64,000 nt of DNA, taken from NCBI RefSeq assembly GCF_014699115.1, contig NZ_JACXAD010000001.1, positions 124,001 to 188,000 on the forward strand, read 5' to 3'. This DNA comes from Hymenobacter montanus. GTDB taxonomy: Bacteria; Bacteroidota; Bacteroidia; Cytophagales; Hymenobacteraceae. A program made the position numbers and the translations under genes. Within the stretch, counting starts at the first letter, position 1; every line of letters begins with the position of its first letter. Positions 8,374 through 16,515 of this stretch are shown here, piece by piece. The notes beneath the pieces are model-generated. The model ran no database searches, was not told the DNA's origin, and was given only the letters and a program-made list of their open reading frames with translations.

Positions 8374-9690
8374 ATGACCAACGCCGCCAATCTCTCCGCC
8401 GCCCTAGCCTACCTCCAATCCGTCATCGCCGCGCGGCTGTCGGTGCACGCCGGACGGGAGCCGGAAATAGCCGTAAACGACACGGCCTATTACCAGGACG
8501 ATTCGCCTTTCGCCCGCTTTCTGCAACGGCACCAACCCTCCTTCGAGGAATACATTCTGCTGATGCTGGCCCTGGCTCCCCACGTTCACCCGGATTTCTT
8601 CACCGAGCTTATCACCAAGCACCTGCCCGAAGGCGGCGACCTCCCCGAGTTTGGCGGCGTGAAAGGAATCCACCACCGGGGCATTCTGCCCACCGGCGAA
8701 ACGGCCCAGTTCGTGCTAGCCGGCAACGACCTGGAAAAGCGGCTCGAGGTGCAGCAGCTTTTGGGCAGCGAGCACTGGTTCGCGCAAAAGCACCTGCTCT
8801 GGCTCGAACCCGTGCGCGAAGGCGAGCCCCGCCTGAGCGCCCGCCTAATCCTCGACCCCGAAGTGGTCGAGCAGCTCACCACTGGCACTGTCGGCAAGCC
8901 CCGCTTCAGCACCGACTTTCCGGCCGAGCATATCGAGACGGACATGGAATGGGCCGACCTGGTACTGCACCCCGGCACCCTGCACCACATTCACGAAATT
9001 GAGCACTGGATTGCACACAGCAACACGCTGCGGATGGACTGGGGCATGAAGAAGCGGATAAAAGCCGGCTATCGGGCGTTGTTCTACGGCCCGCCCGGCA
9101 CGGGCAAAACCCTCACGGCCACCCTACTGGGCAAGCACACCGGCAAGGAGGTCTTCCGCATCGACCTTTCCCGGGTGGTGTCTAAATACATCGGCGAAAC
9201 CGAGAAAAACCTGTCGCGGCTCTTCGACAAGGCCGAAAACAAGAACTGGATCCTGTTTTTCGACGAGGCCGACGCTTTGTTTGGGAAGCGAACCGGCATC
9301 CGCGACGCCCACGACAAGTACGCCAACCAGGAAGTAGCCTACCTGTTGCAGCGCATCGAGGGCTACAACGGGGTCGTTATTCTGGCGTCGAACCAACGCG
9401 CCAACATCGACGAAGCCTTCACCCGACGCTTTCAGTCCATCATCCACTTCCCCCTGCCCCGGCCCGAGGAGCGGCGCGAAATCTGGCAGAAAGCCTTTCC
9501 CCCGCAGCTTACCATTGCCGATGACGTAGACTGGCAGCAAGTGGCCGCCCGCTACGAGCTCACCGGGGCGGGCATTCTGAACGTGGCGCACTACTGCGCC
9601 ATCGAGCTGCTGGCCGACGACTCCCGAGAGTTGACGCTGCAACGAGTGGAGAGCGGCATTCACCGAGAGTTTATCAAGGAAGGTAAATAG
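8374..9690 (+). CDS. eCIS-type AAA+ ATPase (Afp15-like)
   Basis: A protein of 438 residues. Residues 1-200 are an N-terminal helical region typical of the ATPases encoded in contractile injection loci. The AAA+ core follows: Walker A GPPGTGKT at 239-246, Walker B ILFFDEAD at 293-300, sensor-1 Asn340 in LASN, and an arginine pair at 351-352 followed by a small C-terminal lid. These ATPases are constant members of eCIS clusters, next to the tape-measure and cap genes, and are thought to help assembly or cargo loading. Its position after the DUF4157 genes supports this. The start chosen is the first ATG after a non-coding stretch. It is the last gene of the cluster; the next gene is on the other strand. 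Confidence 0.9.
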   Translation: MTNAANLSAALAYLQSVIAARLSVHAGREPEIAVNDTAYYQDDSPFARFLQRHQPSFEEYILLMLALAPHVHPDFFTELITKHLPEGGDLPEFGGVKGIHHRGILPTGETAQFVLAGNDLEKRLEVQQLLGSEHWFAQKHLLWLEPVREGEPRLSARLILDPEVVEQLTTGTVGKPRFSTDFPAEHIETDMEWADLVLHPGTLHHIHEIEHWIAHSNTLRMDWGMKKRIKAGYRALFYGPPGTGKTLTATLLGKHTGKEVFRIDLSRVVSKYIGETEKNLSRLFDKAENKNWILFFDEADALFGKRTGIRDAHDKYANQEVAYLLQRIEGYNGVVILASNQRANIDEAFTRRFQSIIHFPLPRPEERREIWQKAFPPQLTIADDVDWQQVAARYELTGAGILNVAHYCAIELLADDSRELTLQRVESGIHREFIKEGK

Positions 9691-9784
9691 GCTGGCTCAG
9701 CCGCCTAGAATCGATAGCTGGATCGGGGTTGGTTAGTTGGTGACTGCCACCGCGGCTCACCGCCAAGGTGCGGCCCGAGTCAAC

Positions 9785-10414
9785 TCAACTGCTTTTTCTG
9801 AAAAGAAAGCTGATGATGCGGGGCACGCCTGCCAAGTTATCATCATCGAACCACTCCCGTAGCTCCAGGCATTCAAAGTCATGGCTTTTGGCCAAGGCCA
9901 CGTATTCGGATACGTGATGCGTAAAACATTCGAGCTCGACTATTCCGTGGCCGTTGTCGAACCGGGCCTTGCTGCCCTGGTACTGTTTGAAGGGGTGGAG
10001 CTCGCCAATGTAGAACAAGCCCGCGGGCTGCAGCGTGCGGCTTGCCTGCTGAAAGACGAAGCTCAGATTCGAGACGTGCTCCAGCACCAGGCTACAGGTG
10101 ATGAGGTCGGCGGGGCGGTTTACGAAGCGCCACTCCTGGGTAATATCGGCCCGCTGGAAGCTGATGTTGCGGCTGGTGGCCTTGGCTTGCGCCTGGGCCA
10201 GCATCTCGGCCGAGAAATCTACTGCCGTTAGATGCGTGGCTTTGGTGGCCAGCCACTCGGTGTTTTTGCCCGTTCCGCAGCCGATTTCAATTGCTTCGGG
10301 GCAGGCAATATTTGCCAGCATTTCTCGAATGGCCGTGGCTTCCACGTCGCGCGTTTGGTTGAGGACGGCGTCGTAGGTTTCGGCCCAGGTGTTGTAGGCG
10401 GCTTGGATGTTCAT
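9785..10414 (-). CDS. Class I SAM-dependent methyltransferase
   Basis: A 209-residue protein starting with MNIQAAYNTWAETYD. The frame is open for 26 more codons upstream, but that extension has no protein-like character, so the internal ATG at 10414 is used. Motif I, EIGCGTGKN, lies at 43-51 and an acidic residue at the end of strand beta-2, D66, is present, followed by FSAEML. These define a Rossmann-fold methyltransferase of the Methyltransf_11/25 type. The substrate cannot be told from the sequence. It stands alone, convergent with the ATPase gene and divergent from the next SDR gene. Confidence 0.85.
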   Translation of the reverse strand: MNIQAAYNTWAETYDAVLNQTRDVEATAIREMLANIACPEAIEIGCGTGKNTEWLATKATHLTAVDFSAEMLAQAQAKATSRNISFQRADITQEWRFVNRPADLITCSLVLEHVSNLSFVFQQASRTLQPAGLFYIGELHPFKQYQGSKARFDNGHGIVELECFTHHVSEYVALAKSHDFECLELREWFDDDNLAGVPRIISFLFRKSS

Positions 10415-10534
10415 GGCCAGGCAAAGGAGAACCCGCCGGCCAACTCGCCAGCGCTGGGGCAATTTAAGGCTGGCCGCGACTTCATAGTGCATTTAAGCCT
10501 GCGAATAAACCATAACCACACCAAGACTCCCCGC

Positions 10535-10556
10535 GTTAGGATTACCTTATCCTAAC
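10535..10556. promoter_or_regulatory. Operator-like perfect dyad upstream of SDR gene
   Basis: GTTAGGAT and ATCCTAAC form a perfect inverted repeat with 8-base arms around a 6-base centre, TACCTT. The dyad ends 12 bases before the ATG of the SDR at 10569 and lies in the 154-base gap shared with the divergent methyltransferase. Size and placement suit a dimeric repressor such as a TetR, MarR or HxlR family protein. No regulator gene is adjacent. Confidence 0.5.
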
Positions 10557-10568
10557 CTTTCTACACTC

Positions 10569-11405
10569 ATGGCAAACCATCCCAAAGCCGCCCTCATCAC
10601 GGGCGCGACCAGTGGCATTGGCCGCGAACTGGCTAATTGCTTCGCGCAAGACCACTACAACCTCGTTATCGTGGCCCGCGACGAACAGGCGCTACACCAG
10701 ACCGCGGCCGAGCTGCGCCAGGATTATGGCGTCCAGGTGCTGCCGCTGGTCAAAGACCTGTTTCGGCCGGATGCGCCGTTCGAAGTTTATGACGAAGTCC
10801 GGGACCGTGGCATTCGCATTGATGCGCTGGTGAACAACGCCGGGCAGGGCCAGTACGGCAAGTTCACCACCACTGATATCCACCGCGAGCTCGACATTAT
10901 CCAGCTTAACATCGCGACCTACGTAGTTTTCAGCAAGCTCTTTCTGCAGGACATGGTGGCTCGCAACGACGGCATGATTCTGCAGGTATCCAGCATCGGG
11001 GGTGAGCTGCCGGGCCCGCTGCAAGCGGTGTACCACGGCACCAAGGCCTTTGTTACCTCCTTCACCGCCGCCATTCGGGAGGAAGTTAAGGACACCAACG
11101 TTAAAATCACGGCCCTGGAGCCGGGTGTGACGGATACTGACTTCTTCCGCAAAGCCGATATGGAACGGTCGAAGCTGGTGGCCAGCGGCACGAAAGCGGA
11201 CCCCGCTAAAGTAGCTCGCGACGGCTACGCTGCCCTGCTCGCGGGCAAAGACAAAGTTATTTCCGGCTTCATGAACAAGGTGCAGGTGGGGCTCAGCAAC
11301 GTGATACCCGACCGGTTGGTAGCCGCCGGCCTGCACAAGATGGGTGAGCCCGTGGATGGTGACGAAAGCGCCCATCAGGAGCAGGAAACTTATTTGAGGC
11401 GGTAA
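10569..11405 (+). CDS. SDR family oxidoreductase (classical type)
   Basis: A 278-residue short-chain dehydrogenase. The nucleotide-binding motif TGATSGIGRE is at 11-20, NNAG at 89-92, catalytic Ser in the VSSIGG stretch near 141, and the active-site YHGTK at 155-159. The Arg in ARDE after strand beta-2 suggests NADP(H). The order of parts matches the YqjQ/DltE-like subgroup acting on keto or aldehyde groups, but the substrate is unknown. A perfect operator-like dyad sits 12 bases upstream of the start, so the gene is probably regulated alone. The C-terminal ~50 residues are more variable and end in a polar tail. Confidence 0.9.
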   Translation: MANHPKAALITGATSGIGRELANCFAQDHYNLVIVARDEQALHQTAAELRQDYGVQVLPLVKDLFRPDAPFEVYDEVRDRGIRIDALVNNAGQGQYGKFTTTDIHRELDIIQLNIATYVVFSKLFLQDMVARNDGMILQVSSIGGELPGPLQAVYHGTKAFVTSFTAAIREEVKDTNVKITALEPGVTDTDFFRKADMERSKLVASGTKADPAKVARDGYAALLAGKDKVISGFMNKVQVGLSNVIPDRLVAAGLHKMGEPVDGDESAHQEQETYLRR

Positions 11406-11875
11406 ATCAACGCCCCGCAAGAAAAGCCCCACCCCCACGGCTGGGAAATAGGCGCTACACCTGGATACAACCGACGGTCATGCGGAGCGGAGCAACTCGT
11501 TCGCCTCCTGACACCTCACTTGCCCCCTCCGGAGTCGTACCCGGTAGGGCGGGCTCCAGTTCGCTAGAGCCGCGAAGCCAACAGAGAGGGCAGCCTGACA
11601 CAGTGGACGAATTGCTCCGCTCCGCATGACCGTCTTTTAACCCGGTGACTGGGTTCCCTTCACACATTCCTAATTCCTAGTGAGTCCTGGTGAAGCGGGA
11701 ACCGGGCATTGCTCCGAAGTCGAATCGGCCGGCTGCGACGCTGAGCGTTACTTGAGTATGTCCGCCAGTTGCAAGCTCGAAACCTCGGCTCTGCGTCGAA
11801 AGCGAGAAAAATGATAAGTAGATCTAGTAAGGGGCCCCTAGCCTGACTTTTCTTACCCTTGGTAACTCCGGCCGC
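11406..11875. other. Gene-free stretch with inverted repeat
   Basis: No gene is supported here; a 70-codon frame at 11455-11667 (minus) has no protein-like features. Bases 11473-11500 (GGTCATGCGGAGCGGAGCAA) recur in reverse complement at about 11604-11631, forming a wide imperfect inverted repeat around 100 bases. This resembles a dispersed intergenic repeat, of the same general kind as the hairpin at 51553-51600. Confidence 0.5.
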
Positions 11876-12628
11876 CTACAACAGTTTCTGAACCCAGGGC
11901 AGCGGCAGCCACTTCATGGCGCGGGCAATCAGGCCCCAGGGCCAACCCGGCACGAAGGCCCGCACGGGCTCGCGCTCAATGGCCCTGACGAGGGCCCGGC
12001 AACCGGTTGCGGTGTCGACCATGTAGGGTGTGCTCTTCACCTTGGCGTTGATTTCGGAGCGGATGTAGCCGGGGTACATGATACTGACTTTGATGGGTGA
12101 GTTCAGCAGATCAGCCCGGATACCTTCCGTGAGAGCCGAGAGGCCGGCCTTGGTAGCGGCGTAAGTGGTTTGGGCGCGCGGCATGCCGCGCATGGCCGCT
12201 ACCGACGAAACCGTGACCAAGTGGCCCGCGTTCTGCGCACGGAAAACCTCGAGTGCCGCCTCGCACTGCGCCAGCGCGGCGACGAAATTGGTTTGGGCCG
12301 TCTGCACGTTGGCGTAGAAGTAGCCGGTACCCAGGGAGGCCCCCTTGCCCATGCCGGCATTCACGATGATGCGGTCGATGGTGCCCAGGTCAGCTTTGAA
12401 AGCGCGAAATACCTCGAACACCTGGTCGTGATTATTAACATCCAGGGCCCGCACGAATACCTTGATGCTCGGGTAGGCCGCTACCAACTCCTGCCGGAGT
12501 GCCTCGAGGCGGTCGGTGCGGCGAGCGCAGAGGGCGAGATTGCGGCCCATTTTGGCGTATTCCCGGGCCATGCCTTCGCCCAAGCCCGAGCTGGCACCAG
12601 TGATGAGAACGTTTTGGCGGGTAGTCAT
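11876..12628 (-). CDS. SDR family oxidoreductase
   Basis: A 250-residue short-chain dehydrogenase starting at MTTRQNVLITGASSG. The 16 codons upstream lie in a hairpin repeat and are not protein-like, so the inner ATG is chosen. TGASSGLG is at 10-17, the third motif reads VNAG (89-92) rather than NNAG, and the catalytic YAATK is at 156-160. The Arg residues in CARR after strand beta-2 favour NADP(H). The C-terminus is basic and aromatic (WLPLPW), possibly a membrane-peripheral tail. The substrate is unknown. Its leader carries a perfect 19-base hairpin just upstream of the start. Confidence 0.88.
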   Translation of the reverse strand: MTTRQNVLITGASSGLGEGMAREYAKMGRNLALCARRTDRLEALRQELVAAYPSIKVFVRALDVNNHDQVFEVFRAFKADLGTIDRIIVNAGMGKGASLGTGYFYANVQTAQTNFVAALAQCEAALEVFRAQNAGHLVTVSSVAAMRGMPRAQTTYAATKAGLSALTEGIRADLLNSPIKVSIMYPGYIRSEINAKVKSTPYMVDTATGCRALVRAIEREPVRAFVPGWPWGLIARAMKWLPLPWVQKLL

Positions 12629-12961
12629 GGTAATGGTAGTAGAATAGATACGGGGCCGTTGCAGCAGGGGCATCACGGACCCCCTGCTGCAACGGCCCCC
12701 TCTCAGGTGGAAGGGAAACCAGTTAAGAAAGGCGCTGCTACAACCGCTGAACGGCTGTAGCGCGCCCTGTTAAGTGCAGCGTAATATCTGGCATAAATAA
12801 ATACAGAGCTCTATTAATCAATACCCTAGCTTAAAACAAGCCTAGCCTATACAGAAGGTGCAACCATTGCGCTACTTGAACGGTCATCCGAACGTGGCAG
12901 CATAGGCTGATTCGCCACTTTGGATACTTGTTTTTGTGCCGCTCTTTCTCTGTAATGATCG
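12629..12961. other. Intergenic region with two strong hairpins
   Basis: The 333-base gap between divergent genes has no coding frame I can support. Bases 12652-12670 (GGGGCCGTTGCAGCAGGGG) are repeated exactly in reverse complement at 12681-12699, leaving a 10-base loop. A second, shorter hairpin built on GCTACAACCG and CGGCTGTAGC spans 12735-12762. The remainder (12780-12960) is AT-rich and probably contains the promoters for both flanking genes. Confidence 0.7.
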
Positions 12962-13672
12962 ATGAAAAAAAATAGATGGGTTCCCATGATGGGGTTGCTG
13001 GCTCTATTCAATGCCTGTAAGTCTAAGGATGTTGCCCCGGCCATTGCCATATCCGGTGATTTTACCTTTGAATCAGGTTTGGAGGGCTGGCAAGCTGGTT
13101 TTGCCGATTATCCAGAGGCATCCAGAGAGCAGTATGAACTGCAAGCTACTCATAGCTTAGTGCCGGCCAACCTCAGTCCCAGGACCTATTCCTTTCGCAT
13201 TAGTGGCACCAATCACAGTGACGACTTATTTATGTTCTTGAAAAAGCAATTCTCCGGATTGCAACCCAATCAAACCTACCAGTTGACTTTTGATCTGATC
13301 TTAGCCTCACAATATCCACAGCACTCGATTGGTGTCGGGGGGAGCCCCGGTGGAAGCGTTTATTTGAAAGCGGGAGCGAGCCAAGTGGAACCCAATCCAG
13401 TACTAAATGGACAGGGCTTCTGGTTGATGAATATTGACAAGAGTAACCAATCTCAACCCGGGCGAGACATGCAGATGCTGGGAACGGTCGGTATTGAAGC
13501 CAATGACTTCGTCTATGAACGCATTACCCGGACTAATCGAGCCAATCCTATGCGGGTAACCGCCGATGGAGCTGGCAAGCTATGGCTAATTGTAGGCACC
13601 GACTCCGGCTTTGAAGCCAACACCACCTTGTATTATGATGAAATCAAGGTCCATTTCCAGCCGGTGGAGTAA
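12962..13672 (+). CDS. Putative lipoprotein with carbohydrate-binding-like fold
   Basis: A 236-residue exported protein. The N-terminus MKKNRW, a hydrophobic stretch and a lipobox ending at Cys19 (LFNAC) mark a lipoprotein signal. The mature part begins with a short linker and a segment of the form DFTFESGLEGW, the opening strand typical of jelly-roll or galactose-binding-like domains. The rest is beta-rich and ends with YYDEIKVHF, a normal closing strand of such folds. No catalytic motif is seen. It is probably a surface lipoprotein binding a sugar or a cell-surface ligand. Its AT-richer composition differs from the neighbours. It stands alone, divergent from the SDR upstream. Confidence 0.7.
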   Translation: MKKNRWVPMMGLLALFNACKSKDVAPAIAISGDFTFESGLEGWQAGFADYPEASREQYELQATHSLVPANLSPRTYSFRISGTNHSDDLFMFLKKQFSGLQPNQTYQLTFDLILASQYPQHSIGVGGSPGGSVYLKAGASQVEPNPVLNGQGFWLMNIDKSNQSQPGRDMQMLGTVGIEANDFVYERITRTNRANPMRVTADGAGKLWLIVGTDSGFEANTTLYYDEIKVHFQPVE

Positions 13673-13840
13673 ATGGTGATGACAGGTACGGCCAAAAGGT
13701 CACATCTTAACCAAGCACAGGCGCAAAGTAAGCCCGGTTTGGGCTGAGGGTGAAGTTCACGAGTAACGCAAGGTCGCGGGCTACCTTTAGCTCCGGGTCG
13801 GTCAACAATCGGGCACAAACCAGGGCTGCCAAAACGGCAC

Positions 13841-14587
13841 CTACGCCGTCACGCCGCTGTCAATAACGATCTGGGTACCGTTGGTGTAGCTCGAGTCGTC
13901 CGAAGCCAGGTGGATGAATGCCTTGGCTACTTCCTCCGCCCGGCCGAGGCGTTTCATGGGGCTGCTGGCAACCAACAGCTGGCGCTGGTTGGGGTTGATG
14001 TGCTTAAGCAGCGGCGTGTCGATGTAGTACGGGCAGAGGGCGTTTACCCGAACGTTGTGGCGGGCAAACTCCAGGGCAGCTGTTTTGGTGAGGCCCAGCA
14101 CGCCGTGCTTGGCGGCCGCGTACCCGCACAGGCCTGGGGCACCCCGCAGCCCGGCCAGCGACGACATGTTCACGATTACCCCCCCACCCTGCCGCACGAA
14201 CTGGGCCAGCTCGTACTTCATGCAAGTGAACACACCAATCAGGTTGACGTTGATGACGCGCTGAAACGATGCTTCGCTAGTGTCCAGAAAGCTAACACTG
14301 GCCTCGCCGATGCCCGCGTTGTTTAGCGCCACATCAAGGCGACCAAACTTCTCGACGGTGGCGGCAATGGCCTGCTGCACGTTGGCTGTATCCGTGACGT
14401 CGAGCGGCATAAAAAAACCTTCGGCACCGGCCGCCTTGAGCTGGTCGAGCGTGGCTTGGTAATCGGAATCCGGCAGGTCGGCAATTACAACTTGGCCGCC
14501 TTCCTCGGCCGCGGCCAGGGCGGCGGCCCGGCCCAGGCCCGAGGCCCCGCCGGTGATGAAGACGACTTTGTTATCCAGTTTTTTCAT
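13841..14587 (-). CDS. SDR family oxidoreductase (FabG-like)
   Basis: A 248-residue classical short-chain dehydrogenase. The upstream 35 codons of open frame are not protein-like, so MKKLDNKVVFITGG is taken as the start. TGGASGLG is at 12-19, an Asp in IADLPD after strand beta-2 suggests NAD(H), NNAG is at 89-92, and YAAAK at 156-160. The C-terminal YTNGTQIVIDSG is the usual family end. This shape matches 3-hydroxyacyl or sugar-alcohol dehydrogenases; exact substrate unknown. It is a single-gene unit. Confidence 0.9.
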   Translation of the reverse strand: MKKLDNKVVFITGGASGLGRAAALAAAEEGGQVVIADLPDSDYQATLDQLKAAGAEGFFMPLDVTDTANVQQAIAATVEKFGRLDVALNNAGIGEASVSFLDTSEASFQRVINVNLIGVFTCMKYELAQFVRQGGGVIVNMSSLAGLRGAPGLCGYAAAKHGVLGLTKTAALEFARHNVRVNALCPYYIDTPLLKHINPNQRQLLVASSPMKRLGRAEEVAKAFIHLASDDSSYTNGTQIVIDSGVTA

Positions 14588-15256
14588 GGCAGAGATTATG
14601 GTAGATAGTGTTCGTGGATTGGGCCTCGCATCATGTATTCTCTCTGGCAGTGAGAAAGTCAACGGCAAGCAGTTGCAAACAGGAAGCACCAAGGCATAAA
14701 GGTGAGCGTCAGGCTAAGAGCACGTTGGAATTACCTAAACACGCGCTAAAGCCAGGCTTCCTGCATGGCCATCGTCACATTAGTTGCCGGTTTAGCCAGT
14801 GGGACAACCCGGACAATTTCACCGGCCATTCTATTCTGGTAGAGAGATTAAAGGAAGAAGGGAAGTCGTAAAAGTACCCTCTCCGTCACAGCCGCCCAAA
14901 TGACCTAGCGGCTTTCCTTAGTCGGAAGCCTCACCCCCAGCCCCCTCTCCGGGGAGAGGGGGAGCCTGACGAGAAAGGATAGCGCAATTGCAATACTGCC
15001 GTAGGAATTCCTACTTGCTCTAGCGGCCGCTCAATGGTAGGCCAGTTGGGGTAAGGTTTTGTGCAACAGCTTATCCTAATCTCTAGCGTCCGCTCAGCGG
15101 TATGCTTGCCTGGTGGTGTCACTAACGGCAGGTCAACCGAGCTAATGGGCAGGCAGGCTTTGGGGCGCCACTATTTGCTGTCCAGCAGCGCCCGTCATAT
15201 TTATTTCTGGGATTAGGTGGTGTCTGCCAGGCCAGAGGTTACTTCTATTTCTAATT
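14588..15256. other. Gene-free stretch with dispersed repeat
   Basis: About 670 bases without a supported gene. Bases 14929-14970 are a copy of a CTCACCCCC...GGGGAGAGGGGGAGCCTGAC repeat also found at 38162-38363, 46158-46214 and 57494-57540. Bases 15001-15014 (GTAGGAATTCCTAC) form a perfect 14-base palindrome. An 87-codon frame at 14608-14871 (plus) has no family signature and is not counted as a gene. Confidence 0.5.
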
Positions 15257-15288
15257 AAAAAAGCCCGGCCACTCGGCCAGGCTTTTTT
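15257..15288 (-). terminator. Rho-independent terminator of fabI
   Basis: AAAAAAGCC-C-GGCC, a 4-base loop ACTC, then GGCC-A-GGCTTTTTT. The stem has one C/A mismatch, and T runs lie on both sides, so it can work in either direction. It lies 24 bases past the fabI stop. Confidence 0.85.
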
Positions 15289-15312
15289 ACAGTTTAAAAG
15301 TATTGACGCGGA

Positions 15313-16137
15313 CTATTCGCCGGCCGACTTTGTCAGCAGCTCCACTACTTCGGCCGAGATGCCGGTGGTACTGAAGCCGCCGTCGTGCATCAGGTTTTGC
15401 ATGGTTACGTAGCGGGTCAGGTCGGAGAACATGGCGATGCAGTAGTCCGCACAGGCTTCGGCGGGGGCGTTGCCCAGGGGTGACATCATATCGGCGAAGT
15501 TGAAAAAGGCATCAAAGCCGGTGATGCCGGTGCCGGCCGTGGTTTTGGTGGGCGACTGCGAGATGGTGTTTACGCGAACTTTCTTCAGCTTGCCCAGGCG
15601 CTGGCCGTAGCTGCGGGCAATGCTTTCGAGCATGGCTTTGGCCTGGGTCATGTCGGTATAATCGAGGAAGGCGCGTTGGGAGGCAATGTACGATAAGGCC
15701 ACAATGCTGCCCCACTCGTTGAGCGCGTCCTGCTTCTCAGCCACGGCCATCATCTTGTGAAACGACAGGGCCGACACGTCGATGGTTTGCTGGAAAAACT
15801 TGTAATCAAGCTCTCCGTAGTGCTTTTTCTTGCGGATGTTGGCGCTCATACCGATGCTGTGTAACACGAAATCGAGCTTGCCCCCGAGTTGCTCCTGCGC
15901 CCCCGAAAACAAGGCCTCCAACTCTTCGGTCGACGTAGCATCGGCCGGGATAATCGGGGCGTTGCACTCCTCGCTCAGCTTGTTGATTTCGCCCATCCGC
16001 ATGGCCAGCGGCGCGTTGGTGAGCACAAAGCGGGCTCCCTCAGCGTGAGCTTTCTGGGCTACTTTCCAGGCGATGGATTGGTCGTTAAGCGCGCCGGAGA
16101 TGATGCCGACTTTGCCAGCGAGAAGGTTGTTAGGCAT
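15313..16137 (-). CDS. fabI: Enoyl-[acyl-carrier-protein] reductase (NADH)
   Basis: A 274-residue FabI, the last reductive step of each fatty-acid elongation cycle. The start MPNNLLAGKVGIISG is used because the 50 codons of open frame before it have no similarity to the family. The divergent SDR motif GIISGALNDQSIAW replaces the normal TGxxxGIG, as expected for FabI. The active-site pair Y-x6-K is visible in YTDMTQAK, and the C-terminal LMHDGGFSTTG is typical. It is monocistronic, with a clear terminator. Acts in the cytoplasm on acyl-ACP. Confidence 0.95.
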   Translation of the reverse strand: MPNNLLAGKVGIISGALNDQSIAWKVAQKAHAEGARFVLTNAPLAMRMGEINKLSEECNAPIIPADATSTEELEALFSGAQEQLGGKLDFVLHSIGMSANIRKKKHYGELDYKFFQQTIDVSALSFHKMMAVAEKQDALNEWGSIVALSYIASQRAFLDYTDMTQAKAMLESIARSYGQRLGKLKKVRVNTISQSPTKTTAGTGITGFDAFFNFADMMSPLGNAPAEACADYCIAMFSDLTRYVTMQNLMHDGGFSTTGISAEVVELLTKSAGE

Positions 16138-16515
16138 GATGGTTTGGGGAAGTAAGTAGTGAATGAACGCGGGGTATCGCGAGGGGGGCCCAACGGAATG
16201 CGACACACGAAGCTCAGCGTGGCTAATCCTGCCCCCAGCGCGCCCCCTGACGAGGCGACAAACCCAACAGTGGATTTGCGCCGGCAAGTTAGCGGGCTCA
16301 ACTGAATTGACTGGTCACGTTATGAGAGCAGTTTCGGAGCCGGTATACCTGACGCGGCCGTGAGGTCATGTGCGAAGCCCCATCTGCGGGGAACCAAGCG
16401 CTATCTACACTGACCGAAAACGGCTCTAAGCTGCTTGCTCAGAACGGAAGGATTGACGCCCTTGGCGCGGCTTCCTCGCAGACGAACAACACGCGGTCCA
16501 TCCTAATAAAACGCG
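16138..16515. other. Gene-free stretch between recN and fabI
   Basis: A 378-base stretch. I see no conserved frame, repeat or clear promoter motif here. Presumably it holds the fabI promoter (minus strand) and the 3' end of the recN transcript. Confidence 0.4.

Noticed and set aside
8374..9690. AAA ATPase as a MoxR or Rubisco-activase type protein unrelated to eCIS
   Set aside because: The N-terminal region and the location directly behind DUF4157 cargo genes and a tape-measure tail fit the eCIS ATPase better.
11455..11667. 70-codon frame on the minus strand
   Set aside because: It lies inside an inverted repeat with no protein-like features; treated as non-coding repeat.
10569..14587. SDR genes and lipoprotein as a biosynthetic cluster
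   Set aside because: The genes point in different directions, with regulatory hairpins between them and no synthase or transporter, so they look like independent single genes.
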